Shown: piece after piece, positions 8,896-16,340 of the stretch
How positions within the stretch are numbered: position 1 is the stretch's first letter
Layout of the letters: every line of letters begins with the position of its first letter
From: RHKX01 sp046330415
GTDB taxonomy: Bacteria; Actinomycetota; Thermoleophilia; Solirubrobacterales; 70-9
Direction of reading: 5' to 3'
Length of the DNA stretch: 64,000 nt
Assembly (NCBI GenBank): GCA_046330415.1
Contig: JAXLSW010000018.1
Coordinates: 1 to 64,000 of the forward strand
Notes under the pieces: model-generated
The model's input: only the letters and a program-made list of their open reading frames with translations
Told to the model about the DNA's origin: nothing
Databases searched by the model: none
Made by a program: the position numbers and the translations under genes

Positions 8896-9369
8896 TCAGG
8901 GAGTCCGGGCGATCGCCTGGCTCAGCGCTGCGCAGTTGTCGAGCTCGATGGTCGCGGCCGCCTGCCCGGCGGCCTCGTCGAGCTGCGCCAGCTCTGACGT
9001 GAGCGTGCCGTCCTCGGCGGCGTCGGCGATCTGGCCGAGCTGGGCGATGTCGGCGTTGAGGGCGTCGACATAGGCGCTGACGTCGTCTGAGTCGATTCCG
9101 TCGGGCTGGCCGAGCGTGAGGATTCCGTCACGGACCGTGGCGAGGATCTCGGCCCGCGACGAGGCATCCTGGGCGACCTGCGAGAGCTTTCCCGGAAGCG
9201 GCAGCGCCGTCGCCTCCTGGTAGGCGTCTGAGCAGTACTGCTCGGCGCGGGCGCGCCAATCGTCGGCGCCGAGCGGCGCGCCGGCCGTGCTCTCCTCGTC
9301 ATCCCCGCAACCGGCCGCGAGCAGGGCCACGGCGACGAGGAGGGCGGCGGCGAGACGACTCGGAGTCAC
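8896..9369 (-). CDS. small secreted lipoprotein
   Basis: 157 residues with GTG start. A lipoprotein signal peptide ends in the lipobox LLAAGC near residue 20, followed by a charged linker (GDDEESTAGA), so the mature protein should be anchored to the outer face of the membrane. The remainder is helical and alanine-rich with two cysteines (EQYCSD, LDNCAAL) that could pair. No enzymatic motif is visible. A TAGCGT box lies 8 nt before the GTG. Convergent with citrate synthase and divergent from the next small gene. Confidence 0.75.
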   Translation of the reverse strand: MTPSRLAAALLVAVALLAAGCGDDEESTAGAPLGADDWRARAEQYCSDAYQEATALPLPGKLSQVAQDASSRAEILATVRDGILTLGQPDGIDSDDVSAYVDALNADIAQLGQIADAAEDGTLTSELAQLDEAAGQAAATIELDNCAALSQAIARTP

Positions 9370-9401
9370 GCGCGCGCACGCTACAGATAGCCTCGGCCTC
9401 C

Positions 9402-9746
9402 TTGTCCGGATACAAGTTGACGATCAGGCACGGTCCCAGGGTCAAGCGTGAGAAGTTCGCCACGCTCGACGATGCCGTCGAAGCGCTGCGCAGGGAGACG
9501 GCGGCGATCCGCGCCGACGGCGGACTGCCGGAGGTGACGGCCTTCCGCACCTACGAGCCGAGCGCGCGCGTCCACGCCAGGCTCGAGATCTCCAGCGGCC
9601 GGATGCTCCGCAGCACCGACGCCGGGGTTGACGTGATGGGCGACGGCGGGCTGGTCGCTTTCCGTGGTGGGATCTCGCGGGAGCCGATCGAGCCGCGGGA
9701 GGGCCAGACCCCTTTCGACGCCGTGGCCGACGTCTTCCGCACGTAG
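9402..9746 (+). CDS. conserved hypothetical protein
   Basis: 114 residues from a TTG start (MSGYKLTIRHGPRVKREKF...). A small acidic and basic protein with no signal peptide or membrane segment. The repeated pattern of strands (LTIRHGPRVKREKF, VHARLEISSGRML, MGDGGLVAFRGGI) suggests a compact alpha/beta fold. I do not recognise a function. It lies 21 bp before the next gene on the same strand, so the two may be cotranscribed. Confidence 0.6.
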   Translation: MSGYKLTIRHGPRVKREKFATLDDAVEALRRETAAIRADGGLPEVTAFRTYEPSARVHARLEISSGRMLRSTDAGVDVMGDGGLVAFRGGISREPIEPREGQTPFDAVADVFRT

Positions 9747-9767
9747 GGGCGTGCGAGAATCCGGGAG

Positions 9768-10121
9768 ATGAGCGCACCCACCTCCCAGGGAAGCCCCCGC
9801 GGACATGGCAAGTCGGAGCACGGCGGCAAGCCGGTCGGCACCCACGTCAAGCTCCCTCGTGGCGCCGCGGACCCGATCAAGGTCTACATCAACGGCCACG
9901 AGCAGAAGCTCGGCCTCGACTACAACATCGTCGGCGGGGAGATCGTCTTCAAGGAGCCGATCCTCAAGGAGGATCTGAGCGAGCTCAACCCCTTCCGCAA
10001 GGTCGTGCTCGGACTCGGGCTCGTGGGCTCCTATCAGCGCGACGAGACCGTCGACGTCGAGTACAGCCTCGAGGGCAAGCGGCAGTTCGCCTCCGACCTC
10101 GCCGTCATCCCCGATTCCTAG
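9768..10121 (+). CDS. conserved hypothetical protein
   Basis: 117 residues. A disordered Gly/His/Lys-rich N-terminus (about 1-30) precedes a beta-rich core (VKLPRGAADPIKVYINGHEQKL, YNIVGGEIVFKEPI, VVLGLGLVGSYQRDETVDVEY). The core resembles short sandwich-like repeats seen in viral and surface proteins, but the similarity is too weak to name. CGGGAG just before the ATG could serve as ribosome binding site. Function unknown. Confidence 0.65.
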   Translation: MSAPTSQGSPRGHGKSEHGGKPVGTHVKLPRGAADPIKVYINGHEQKLGLDYNIVGGEIVFKEPILKEDLSELNPFRKVVLGLGLVGSYQRDETVDVEYSLEGKRQFASDLAVIPDS

Positions 10122-10137
10122 GCCGGTCCAGTCCGCC

Positions 10138-10905
10138 CTAGCCGCCGAGGATCCGCGCCTTCTCGCGCTCGAACTCGGACTCGCTCAGCGCCCCCGACTC
10201 GCGCAGCTTCTGCAGACGCTCGAGCTTGGTGATCGAGTCGTCGGCGGACGAGCCGGCGCTCGATCCTCCGAATCCGTAGGACGACGAGCCGGTGGAGCCG
10301 ACGGAGTCCGAGGACCCGACCGAGCCCCCGGTGCTGACCTGCCTCGACAGATCCTTCATCAGCTTCGAGCTGGTTCGCAGCGTCGACAACCAGCCCTGGC
10401 CGCCCGGCTCGTCGCTCGCATAGACGGTCTCCGCGCTCTGGATGCCGCGGGAGGTCCGGCGCGCATCGAGGATCAGCTTCGGCGTGAACAGGAGGGCCGG
10501 CACGCCCATCACGAGGAAGGTCGCTCCGACGATGATCCCGCCGAGCTTGCCGTCCTCGCCGATCACGTCGGAGGTGAGCGCGTGGGTGAGCGAGACGGCC
10601 CCGACGATGGAGAAGAAGAGCCCCCAGCCGATCACGACCATGCTGCCGAAGCCGATGCCCCCACCCCCGGGGCGTGGGCCGCGCGCCCCGAGGATGCCCA
10701 TGGCGAGGAACAGCCCGATGACCGAGCCCATCATCAAGAAGAAGTCACCGGCGGTTCCGTCGGGGCACTCCCGCCTGGGGACGTACGGGGTGTTTCCCGA
10801 GGCGCACGTGCCGACGTCGAGGAAGTAGGTGAGCTTGTCGCAGAGCAGGTAGACGCAGCCGGCGAAGACGACGACCGCGAGCGACGTCAGGACGTAGTAG
10901 CGCAA
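10138..10905 (-). CDS. membrane protein with C-terminal SHOCT domain
   Basis: About 255 residues. There are four hydrophobic segments (YVLTSLAVVVFAGCVYLL, FFLMMGSVIGLFLAMGIL, GSMVVIGWGLFFSIVGAVSL, GGIIVGATFLVMGVPALLF). A serine/glycine-rich linker follows. It ends in a SHOCT motif (DSITKLERLQKLRESGALSESEFEREKARIL), a short oligomerisation domain typical of actinobacterial membrane proteins. The start is TTG at 10905, eight bases after the stop of the acyl-CoA dehydrogenase gene and preceded by GAGGCGG. The long open frame further upstream is only a shadow of the dehydrogenases. Last gene of a minus-strand run; role unknown. Confidence 0.75.
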   Translation of the reverse strand: MRYYVLTSLAVVVFAGCVYLLCDKLTYFLDVGTCASGNTPYVPRRECPDGTAGDFFLMMGSVIGLFLAMGILGARGPRPGGGGIGFGSMVVIGWGLFFSIVGAVSLTHALTSDVIGEDGKLGGIIVGATFLVMGVPALLFTPKLILDARRTSRGIQSAETVYASDEPGGQGWLSTLRTSSKLMKDLSRQVSTGGSVGSSDSVGSTGSSSYGFGGSSAGSSADDSITKLERLQKLRESGALSESEFEREKARILGG

Positions 10906-10913
10906 GGGCCGCC

Positions 10914-11903
10914 TCAGCCGAGACCGGCGAAAGCGGCGACCCGCTCGCGGTGCTGGGAGGCCGTCCCGAACAGACGCGCTCCAGCGCGCGCCCGCTTGAG
11001 CAGGAAGTGGAGGTCGTGCTCCCAGGTGAACCCGATCCCACCGTGGACCTGGATCGATGCCTTGCAGACCGACCACGCCGCCTCGGAGGCGCGCGCCTTG
11101 GCCATCGCGGCGGCCATCGGCAGCGAATCGGGGTCGGCGTCGGCGGCCCATGCCGCGAAGTAGGTCAGCGAGCGCGCCTCCTCGACGTCGTAGAGCATCT
11201 CCGCGCACTGGTGGGAGACGGCCTGGTAGGCGCCGATCGGGCGGTCGAACTGCTTGCGGTCCTTGGCGTAGGCGACCGCCATCTCCATCGCCTTCTGCGC
11301 GATGCCCGTGAGGTCGGCTGCGACCGCGATCAGGATCCGGTCGGTGGCCGGCGCGAACGCGCCGGGAACCGCCTCGCCGGCGCCATCGCCGAGCGGTGCG
11401 AAGTAGCGTCGCGTCGCGTCGATCAGGTCGAGCGGCTCGAGCGTGACGCCGTCGAGGTCGGCGAGCCGGACCTCGTCGTCGCTCCCGTAGACGACCGCGC
11501 AGGCGGCGCCCTCGCCGTCGATGAGGACGTCGGGATCGCCGAAGGCGCCCCGTCCCTCGCCGGAGGCGATCCCGGGAAGCCAGCGCTCCTTCTGCTCGTC
11601 GGAGCCGGCGACGTCGAGGACGAGCCCCGCGCAGGCATTGGAGAGGAACGGGAGCGGCGCGCAGGCGTAGCCGAGCTCCTCGCAGAGGATCATCAGCTCG
11701 ACCATCCCGAGGCCCTGGCCCCCGTGCTCCTCGTCGATCGCGATGCCGGCCCAGCCGAGCTCGGAGATCTCGGTCCAGAGGGAGTCGTCGTAAGCACCTG
11801 CCTCGGCCAGCTCGCGCACCTTCTCCGGCTTGAAGCGGGTGCCGAGGAACTGCCGCGCGGTGTCCTTGATCTCGCGCTGCTCGTCGTCGAAGTCGAAACG
11901 CAT
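10914..11903 (-). CDS. acyl-CoA dehydrogenase, short subunit of a pair
   Basis: 329 residues, shorter than the usual 380-400. FAD-dependent acyl-CoA dehydrogenase: N-terminal helical domain (MRFDFDDEQREIKDTARQFLGTRF), the middle beta domain, and a C-terminal four-helix domain ending near GGIGFTWEHDLHFLLKRA. The adjacent upstream gene (gap 15 bp) encodes a full-length homologue. In actinobacterial steroid and fatty acid catabolism such adjacent pairs form alpha2-beta2 enzymes in which the subunits share one FAD site. I infer the same here. The acyl substrate is unknown. Confidence 0.88.
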   Translation of the reverse strand: MRFDFDDEQREIKDTARQFLGTRFKPEKVRELAEAGAYDDSLWTEISELGWAGIAIDEEHGGQGLGMVELMILCEELGYACAPLPFLSNACAGLVLDVAGSDEQKERWLPGIASGEGRGAFGDPDVLIDGEGAACAVVYGSDDEVRLADLDGVTLEPLDLIDATRRYFAPLGDGAGEAVPGAFAPATDRILIAVAADLTGIAQKAMEMAVAYAKDRKQFDRPIGAYQAVSHQCAEMLYDVEEARSLTYFAAWAADADPDSLPMAAAMAKARASEAAWSVCKASIQVHGGIGFTWEHDLHFLLKRARAGARLFGTASQHRERVAAFAGLG

Positions 11904-11918
11904 GGTTGCCTCGCCCTC

Positions 11919-13055
11919 CTACCTGAGCCTCGGAAGCCCGAGCACGCGCTCGGCGATGATGTTCTTCATGACCTCGGTTGTGCCGCCCTCGATCGAATTG
12001 GCGCGGCTGCGCAGCATCTTGTAGGTCCAGCCGCCGCCCTTCTCGAGACCCTCGACGCCCAGGACGTCGCAGGCGAGCTCCGCGAGGTCCTGGTTGAGCT
12101 TCGCCCACTCCCACTTGCCGATCGACCCTTCGGGCCCGGGGATGCCGGTCTTCATCTGCGCGGTCAGCGCTCGCATACCACCGAGGCGCAGCGCTTCGGC
12201 TCGGATCGAGAGGTCGGCGACCTTCTGGCGGATCACGGGGTCGTCCTGCAGGTCGCGCTCCTTGATCAGCTCGACCAGCCGCGCGAGATCGCGCGAGATC
12301 GCGACCGCCGCACCGCCACCGAGCCCGGCCCGCTCGTTCATGAGCGTCGTGATCGCGACCATCCAGCCGTTGCCCTCGCCGCCGACCACGTTCTCGTCGG
12401 GGATGTAGGCGCCCTCGAAGAAGACCTCGTTGAACTCCGCCTCGCCGGTGATCTGCACGAGCGGACGGATCTCGACGCCCTCCTGCTCCATGTCGCAGAT
12501 GAAGTACGTGAGGCCCTTGTGCTTGGGAGCCTCCTGGTCGGTGCGGGCGACGAGCATGCACCACTTCGACTCGTGGGCGAACGTCGTCCAGACCTTCTGC
12601 CCGGTGGCGCGCCAGCCGTCGCCATCCTTGACCGCCCTGGTCTTCAGGGAGGCGAGGTCCGAGCCCGACTCCGGCTCCGAGAAGCCCTGGCACCAGATCT
12701 CCTCGCCGCTGAGGATCGGCTCGAGCCAGCGCTCCTTCTGCTCGTCGGTTCCGTGGGCCATGATCACCGGCCCGCCCATGACGAGACCGAGGATGTTGGC
12801 CGGCGACGGTGCGTCCGCGCGGGCCATCTCACCGGCGAAGATCGCCTGCTCGATCAGGGTCGCGCCGCGTCCGCCGAACTCCTTCGGCCAGGAGATCCCG
12901 GCCCAGCCGGCCTCGTGCATCTTCCGCTGCCACTCGCGGCGGAACCGGAAGGCCTCGATGTCGCCGTCGGGCTCCTGGCCGGGGTGGTTGGCCTCCAGCC
13001 AGGTCCGGACCTCGTCGCGGAATGCGGCCTCGGAGTCGTTCAGAGTCAGATCCAC
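11919..13055 (-). CDS. acyl-CoA dehydrogenase, full-length partner
   Basis: 378 residues from GTG. FadE-type acyl-CoA dehydrogenase (MDLTLNDSEAAFRDEVRTWL..., AGISWPKEFGGRGAT, CQGFSEPESGSDLASLKTRA, TGQKVWTTFAHESKWCMLVAR, NSIEGGTTEVMKNIIAERVLG). The SEPxSGSD and EGTTEV-like motifs are the FAD and substrate binding signatures. It probably pairs with the shorter homologue just downstream. A TAGGAT box six bases before the GTG indicates that this gene may have its own leaderless promoter, even though the AGPS-like oxidase lies 50 bp upstream on the same strand. Confidence 0.9.
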   Translation of the reverse strand: MDLTLNDSEAAFRDEVRTWLEANHPGQEPDGDIEAFRFRREWQRKMHEAGWAGISWPKEFGGRGATLIEQAIFAGEMARADAPSPANILGLVMGGPVIMAHGTDEQKERWLEPILSGEEIWCQGFSEPESGSDLASLKTRAVKDGDGWRATGQKVWTTFAHESKWCMLVARTDQEAPKHKGLTYFICDMEQEGVEIRPLVQITGEAEFNEVFFEGAYIPDENVVGGEGNGWMVAITTLMNERAGLGGGAAVAISRDLARLVELIKERDLQDDPVIRQKVADLSIRAEALRLGGMRALTAQMKTGIPGPEGSIGKWEWAKLNQDLAELACDVLGVEGLEKGGGWTYKMLRSRANSIEGGTTEVMKNIIAERVLGLPRLR

Positions 13056-13061
13056 GCGCGC

Positions 13062-13067
13062 ATCCTA
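13062..13067 (-). promoter_or_regulatory. putative -10 box of a leaderless transcript (acyl-CoA dehydrogenase pair)
   Basis: TAGGAT on the minus strand, six bases before the GTG at 13055. Matches the TANNNT-N6/7-start arrangement of leaderless actinobacterial mRNAs. No Shine-Dalgarno sequence is present. Confidence 0.45.
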
Positions 13068-13104
13068 TGCGTGACGCGAAACGGCGGTCCACTCAGGCAC
13101 GGTT

Positions 13105-14877
13105 TCACGGGTCGATGAGAACGCCGGGGTTCAGGAGGCCGTCGGGATCGACCGCGCGCTTTGCGCCCGCCAGCGCCTCCGCGAACTGATCGGGGCGCTG
13201 GAGGTCGTAGTAGGGACGGTGGTCGCGGCCGACCGCATGGTGGTGGGTGATCGTGCCACCGGCGGAGACGATCGCCTCCGAGACCGCGGCCTTCACCTCG
13301 TCCCACTGCTCGACCTCGGAGCCCCGCCGCGCCGGCGCGAGGACGGTGAAGTAGGGAGCGGGACCGTCGGGGTAGACGTGGGTGAAGCGACACATCACCC
13401 GGGGGGCGCCCGCGCCCTCGGGCGGAGTGCCCCCGGCCTCGGCAACCGCGCGGCGGGCCGCCTCGCTGACGCGAGAGTGGAACTCGCCGAAGCGGTCCCA
13501 GGTGATCGCGGTCTCGAAGGTCTCGCTGAGGACGCCCAGGCGGATCAGGCTGTCGCGGAGGTAGGGGGCGCTTAGGAATGCGCTGCGCCAGGTTTCGGCG
13601 GGGGTGTCATCCCGCGCGGTTCCTCCTTGCGCGGCGGTACCGGGCGGGGGTGCCCCGGGCGCGACTCCGCGATCAGCGTTAGTTGGGTCCGAGATGCGCT
13701 CTGGCGCTCCGCGCTGAGTGCCCGGGGAACCCCCACCCGGCCCCGCCGCGTCGTTTGTCGCGGGTTCGGGGAGATGGCCGCCGTGGTCGAGAGCGCATTC
13801 GGTGGCGAGGTCGAGGAGGTTGTCCACGGGGGCGTATGGGGACTCGAAACCGAGGATGAGCACGGCGTGCGCGCCGTCGCCGGCGCCCGTGGTCGCCGCC
13901 TCCAGAGGGTCGAGCAGGCGGCAGTTGCTCGGCTGCAGCGCCGTCTGGGAGATCGCCCTCACGGCCTCCGCCGCGGTGCGGAAGTCGTCGAACAGGACCG
14001 AGGCGGAGGCCTTGTGGCCGGGGCGGGGACGGACGCGAACCCACGCCTCGGTGATGACGCCGAGGATGCCCTCCGATCCGATCAGCATGCGGTCGGGGCT
14101 GGGTCCCGCCCCCGAACCGGGCAGGCGACGGCTCTCCCAGACCCCGGTCGGGGTCAGCGCCCGCACCGACTCGACGAGGTCGTCGATGTGGGTCGGCCCG
14201 GTCGCGAAGTGGCCGCCCGCGCGGGTTGCGATCCAGCCGCCGAGAGTCGAGAACTCGAAGGACTGAGGGAAGTGGCGCAGGGTGAGGCCGTACGGCCGCA
14301 GCTCGTCCTCGAGGGCGGGGCCGAGGGTGCCGGCTCGGATCAGCGCCGCGCCCGAGGTCTCGTCGACCTCGACGACGCCGCTCAGCCCCCCGAGATCGAT
14401 CGATACGACCCCCCGGTACCCGTGGCCGACGCGCGGTTCGACGCCACCGACGACGCTGGTGCCGCCCCCGAAGGGGATCGCGGCGAGGCGGCGCTCAGCG
14501 CACAGCTCGAGCACCCGGCGCAGGTCCTCCTCGTCGCGCGGGGTCGCGACCAGATCCGGCGTGCGCTCGTAGCGGCCGCGGAACGCGCGGATCACGTCGC
14601 GGTAGGCCTTCCCCATCGCGTGGCGCATGCGCTCCTCGGGCGCGGCTGTGAGCAGACCGTCGAGAGAGCTCGGTGGCTGCAGGCGCGGCGGCGCAAGCTC
14701 GATCGAGGCAGCGTCGACGGGATCCTCGATCGACTCGCCGCCGAAGCCAAGCCGTTCTCGCAGCATCGGAGCAAGCGCCTCGAGCCCGGAGCGGTCGAGC
14801 TCCTGGTCGGCGTAGCCCCAGCCCCAGCGGCTGCGCGGCCGTCCGCTCCCGCTCGCCGCTGCTAGCTGCTCGCTCAC
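13105..14877 (-). CDS. FAD-binding oxidase, alkyldihydroxyacetonephosphate synthase-like
   Basis: About 590 residues from GTG at 14877. The FAD_binding_4/AGPS architecture is clear: SRWGWGYADQELD near the start, then the FAD-binding part (TPDLVATPRDEEDLRRVLELC, IPFGGGTSVVGGVEP, SEFSTLGGWIATRAGGHFA-like region, GSEGILGVITEAWVRVRP). The C-terminal substrate domain contains FTHVYPDGPAPYFT, THHHAVGRDHRPYY and DPDGLLNPGVL. The AGPS reaction makes ether lipids; bacterial relatives are often annotated as FAD-linked oxidases, so specificity is open. A frame extension to 14982 exists, but TATGGT nine bases before 14877 and the position of the WGWG motif favour the shorter form. A Gly/Pro/Ala-rich insertion (about 13597-13770) interrupts the cap domain. 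Confidence 0.8.
   Translation of the reverse strand: MSEQLAAASGSGRPRSRWGWGYADQELDRSGLEALAPMLRERLGFGGESIEDPVDAASIELAPPRLQPPSSLDGLLTAAPEERMRHAMGKAYRDVIRAFRGRYERTPDLVATPRDEEDLRRVLELCAERRLAAIPFGGGTSVVGGVEPRVGHGYRGVVSIDLGGLSGVVEVDETSGAALIRAGTLGPALEDELRPYGLTLRHFPQSFEFSTLGGWIATRAGGHFATGPTHIDDLVESVRALTPTGVWESRRLPGSGAGPSPDRMLIGSEGILGVITEAWVRVRPRPGHKASASVLFDDFRTAAEAVRAISQTALQPSNCRLLDPLEAATTGAGDGAHAVLILGFESPYAPVDNLLDLATECALDHGGHLPEPATNDAAGPGGGSPGTQRGAPERISDPTNADRGVAPGAPPPGTAAQGGTARDDTPAETWRSAFLSAPYLRDSLIRLGVLSETFETAITWDRFGEFHSRVSEAARRAVAEAGGTPPEGAGAPRVMCRFTHVYPDGPAPYFTVLAPARRGSEVEQWDEVKAAVSEAIVSAGGTITHHHAVGRDHRPYYDLQRPDQFAEALAGAKRAVDPDGLLNPGVLIDP
13640..13740. repeat. 21-bp inverted repeat inside the AGPS-like gene
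   Basis: Left arm 13640-13660 and right arm 13720-13740 pair at 19 of 21 positions (core CCCCGGGC / GCCCGGGG), with a 59-bp spacer. The element lies in the stretch coding for a low-complexity segment (GPGGGSPGTQRGAPER...GVAPGAPPPGTAAQGG) absent from the expected family fold. It looks like a palindromic repeat accommodated in frame. Confidence 0.6.
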
Positions 14878-15048
14878 CTCGCGGCGACCATATATGGACG
14901 GGATCGACAGACGGATCCCGATGACGCCCTTCGGCTTTCGCCGCAGTTTGCGGGGTCGATGGATGAACTTCTCTTCCGCCACTCGGTGCCGTCTGCCACT
15001 AGCTCTATGTTGGCTGCCGTCGACCCCCTATTCAGAGGGAGCGGAGGA

Positions 15049-15273
15049 ATGAGAGAAGAGCTCAGCGATCAGCGCTGGCAGCAGTTCGCCGGCCTCCAGG
15101 AGGGCCTGGAGGAAAGCGACGCCGTGCTGCCGATGCGGATCAGCTCGATCGACGGCTCGCGGGTGGAGGCATCGCCGCGCGCGGTGATGCTGGCCCAGGC
15201 TCTGGCCTTCAACGACGGCTGGTCGGGCATCTCCGACGCCCGCCGTCGCCACCCCTACGACCTGGCCGCCTAG
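15049..15273 (+). CDS. small conserved hypothetical protein
   Basis: 74 residues (MREELSDQRWQQFAGLQEGLEESD...HPYDLAA). The ATG is preceded at the right distance by GGAGCGGAGGA, one of the clearest ribosome binding sites in the window, which is why I prefer it to the longer frame from 14959. No membrane segment or cysteine is present; the composition suggests a small soluble helical protein. Divergent from the AGPS-like gene. Function unknown. Confidence 0.6.
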   Translation: MREELSDQRWQQFAGLQEGLEESDAVLPMRISSIDGSRVEASPRAVMLAQALAFNDGWSGISDARRRHPYDLAA

Positions 15274-15329
15274 CCGAGCAGGACACGGAGCGTCGGGCCG
15301 CTGGGGGTCCGCTCAGCCGACGGCTGGTG

Positions 15330-16283
15330 TCAGGCCGGGACAGCAGCCGCCTCGGCCCCGCCTCGTTCCTCCAGCATCCGGCGGATCTCCTCGACATCGA
15401 GCTTGGCGGGCTCGGTCGAGTTGACGAACTCGGCGAGCAGCCGGGCGAACCGGGTCGGCTGGTCGAGATGGGGGAAGTGGCCGGAGCGCTCGAACAGCTC
15501 GAATCGGCTGCCCGGCATCTCCGAGGCCGCGCGCTCCCCGTGGCGCACCGGGATGATCCGATCGCGCTCGCCCCAGACGATCAACGACGGCACCGAATCG
15601 GCCAGGTAGAGGCGGTCCCGTGCGCTGACCCGCTGGCCCTTGTGATCGATGACCGACCTCGCGGTGTGAATGAACGCGGAACGCGCGTGCGGGTCGGCCA
15701 GCGAGGCGTAGCCGCGCGCGATCTCGGTCATGTCGGCGTTCGGCATCAGGCCGAAGGCGCTGAGGATCTCGCCGATCCGGCGGCCGGTGCCGGTCACCCA
15801 GGCCTTGGTGATGAAGGGCAGGACGAACTCAGAGCCGGGGAGGGTGGCGGCTCGTAGCGCGATGTTGACCTCCTCGCCGAGGCCGCCGCTGGAGACGAGC
15901 ACGAGGCGCTCGGTGTGGGCGGGGAACTGGTAGGCGAACTGCATGGCGACGCCGCCGCCGAGCGAATGGCCGACGACGGTGGCGCTCTCGTGACCGAGCG
16001 CGAGCAGGAGATCGCGGGCGCCGGCGGCGTAGGCGCCGAGCGAGTAGTCGCCACGCGGCTTCGCCGAGCGGCCGTGGCCGAGCATGTCGGGCGCGATCAC
16101 CGTGAAGTGACGGCTCAAAGTGGGGATCAGCGGCGCCCAGGTCTCGTAGGAGCCGGCGATCCCGTGCAGCAGCAGGAGCGGCGGACCCTCCCCCGCCCGC
16201 AGGAAGGTCACGTTGTTGCCGTGCAGCTCGATCGTCTCAGCCGTCTCGGTGAGGTCAGATTGTGTTACATCGTTTGATGTCAT
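15330..16283 (-). CDS. alpha/beta-fold hydrolase
   Basis: About 317 residues. Classical alpha/beta hydrolase: oxyanion-hole region LLLLHGIAGSYETW, nucleophile elbow VGHSLGGG (Ser), acid region SLIVWGERDRIIP, and catalytic His in RSGHFPHLDQP. A cap segment lies between the nucleophile and the acid. ATG at 16283 or 16328 are both possible starts; the shorter form begins MTSNDVTQ. Divergent from an NAD-dependent epimerase, and an inverted repeat lies in its first codons. Substrate unknown; relatives include esterases, epoxide hydrolases and C-C bond hydrolases. Confidence 0.85.
   Translation of the reverse strand: MTSNDVTQSDLTETAETIELHGNNVTFLRAGEGPPLLLLHGIAGSYETWAPLIPTLSRHFTVIAPDMLGHGRSAKPRGDYSLGAYAAGARDLLLALGHESATVVGHSLGGGVAMQFAYQFPAHTERLVLVSSGGLGEEVNIALRAATLPGSEFVLPFITKAWVTGTGRRIGEILSAFGLMPNADMTEIARGYASLADPHARSAFIHTARSVIDHKGQRVSARDRLYLADSVPSLIVWGERDRIIPVRHGERAASEMPGSRFELFERSGHFPHLDQPTRFARLLAEFVNSTEPAKLDVEEIRRMLEERGGAEAAAVPA
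16267..16280. promoter_or_regulatory. inverted repeat ACATC-GTTT-GATGT, candidate operator
   Basis: A perfect 5-bp inverted repeat with a 4-bp loop between divergent hydrolase and epimerase genes. It lies in the first codons of the hydrolase if translation starts at 16283, or within a longer N-terminus if it starts at 16328. The spacing suits a TetR-type dimer, but no regulator gene is adjacent. Confidence 0.3.
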
Positions 16284-16340
16284 ATAGTCCACGATCTTAG
16301 CCGAGCGGGCCGCTCCCGTCGAGGCCATGAGACGACTTCC

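Noticed and set aside
10138..12693. 851-codon frame apparently joining a membrane protein to a long N-terminal region
   Set aside because: Only the part after 10905 is protein-like (SHOCT membrane protein); the rest is an out-of-frame reading of two acyl-CoA dehydrogenases.
14888..14897. CCATATATGG palindrome upstream of the AGPS-like gene
   Set aside because: Perfect, but only 10 bp and overlapping the presumed -10 box; no adjacent regulator, so it is not listed as an operator.
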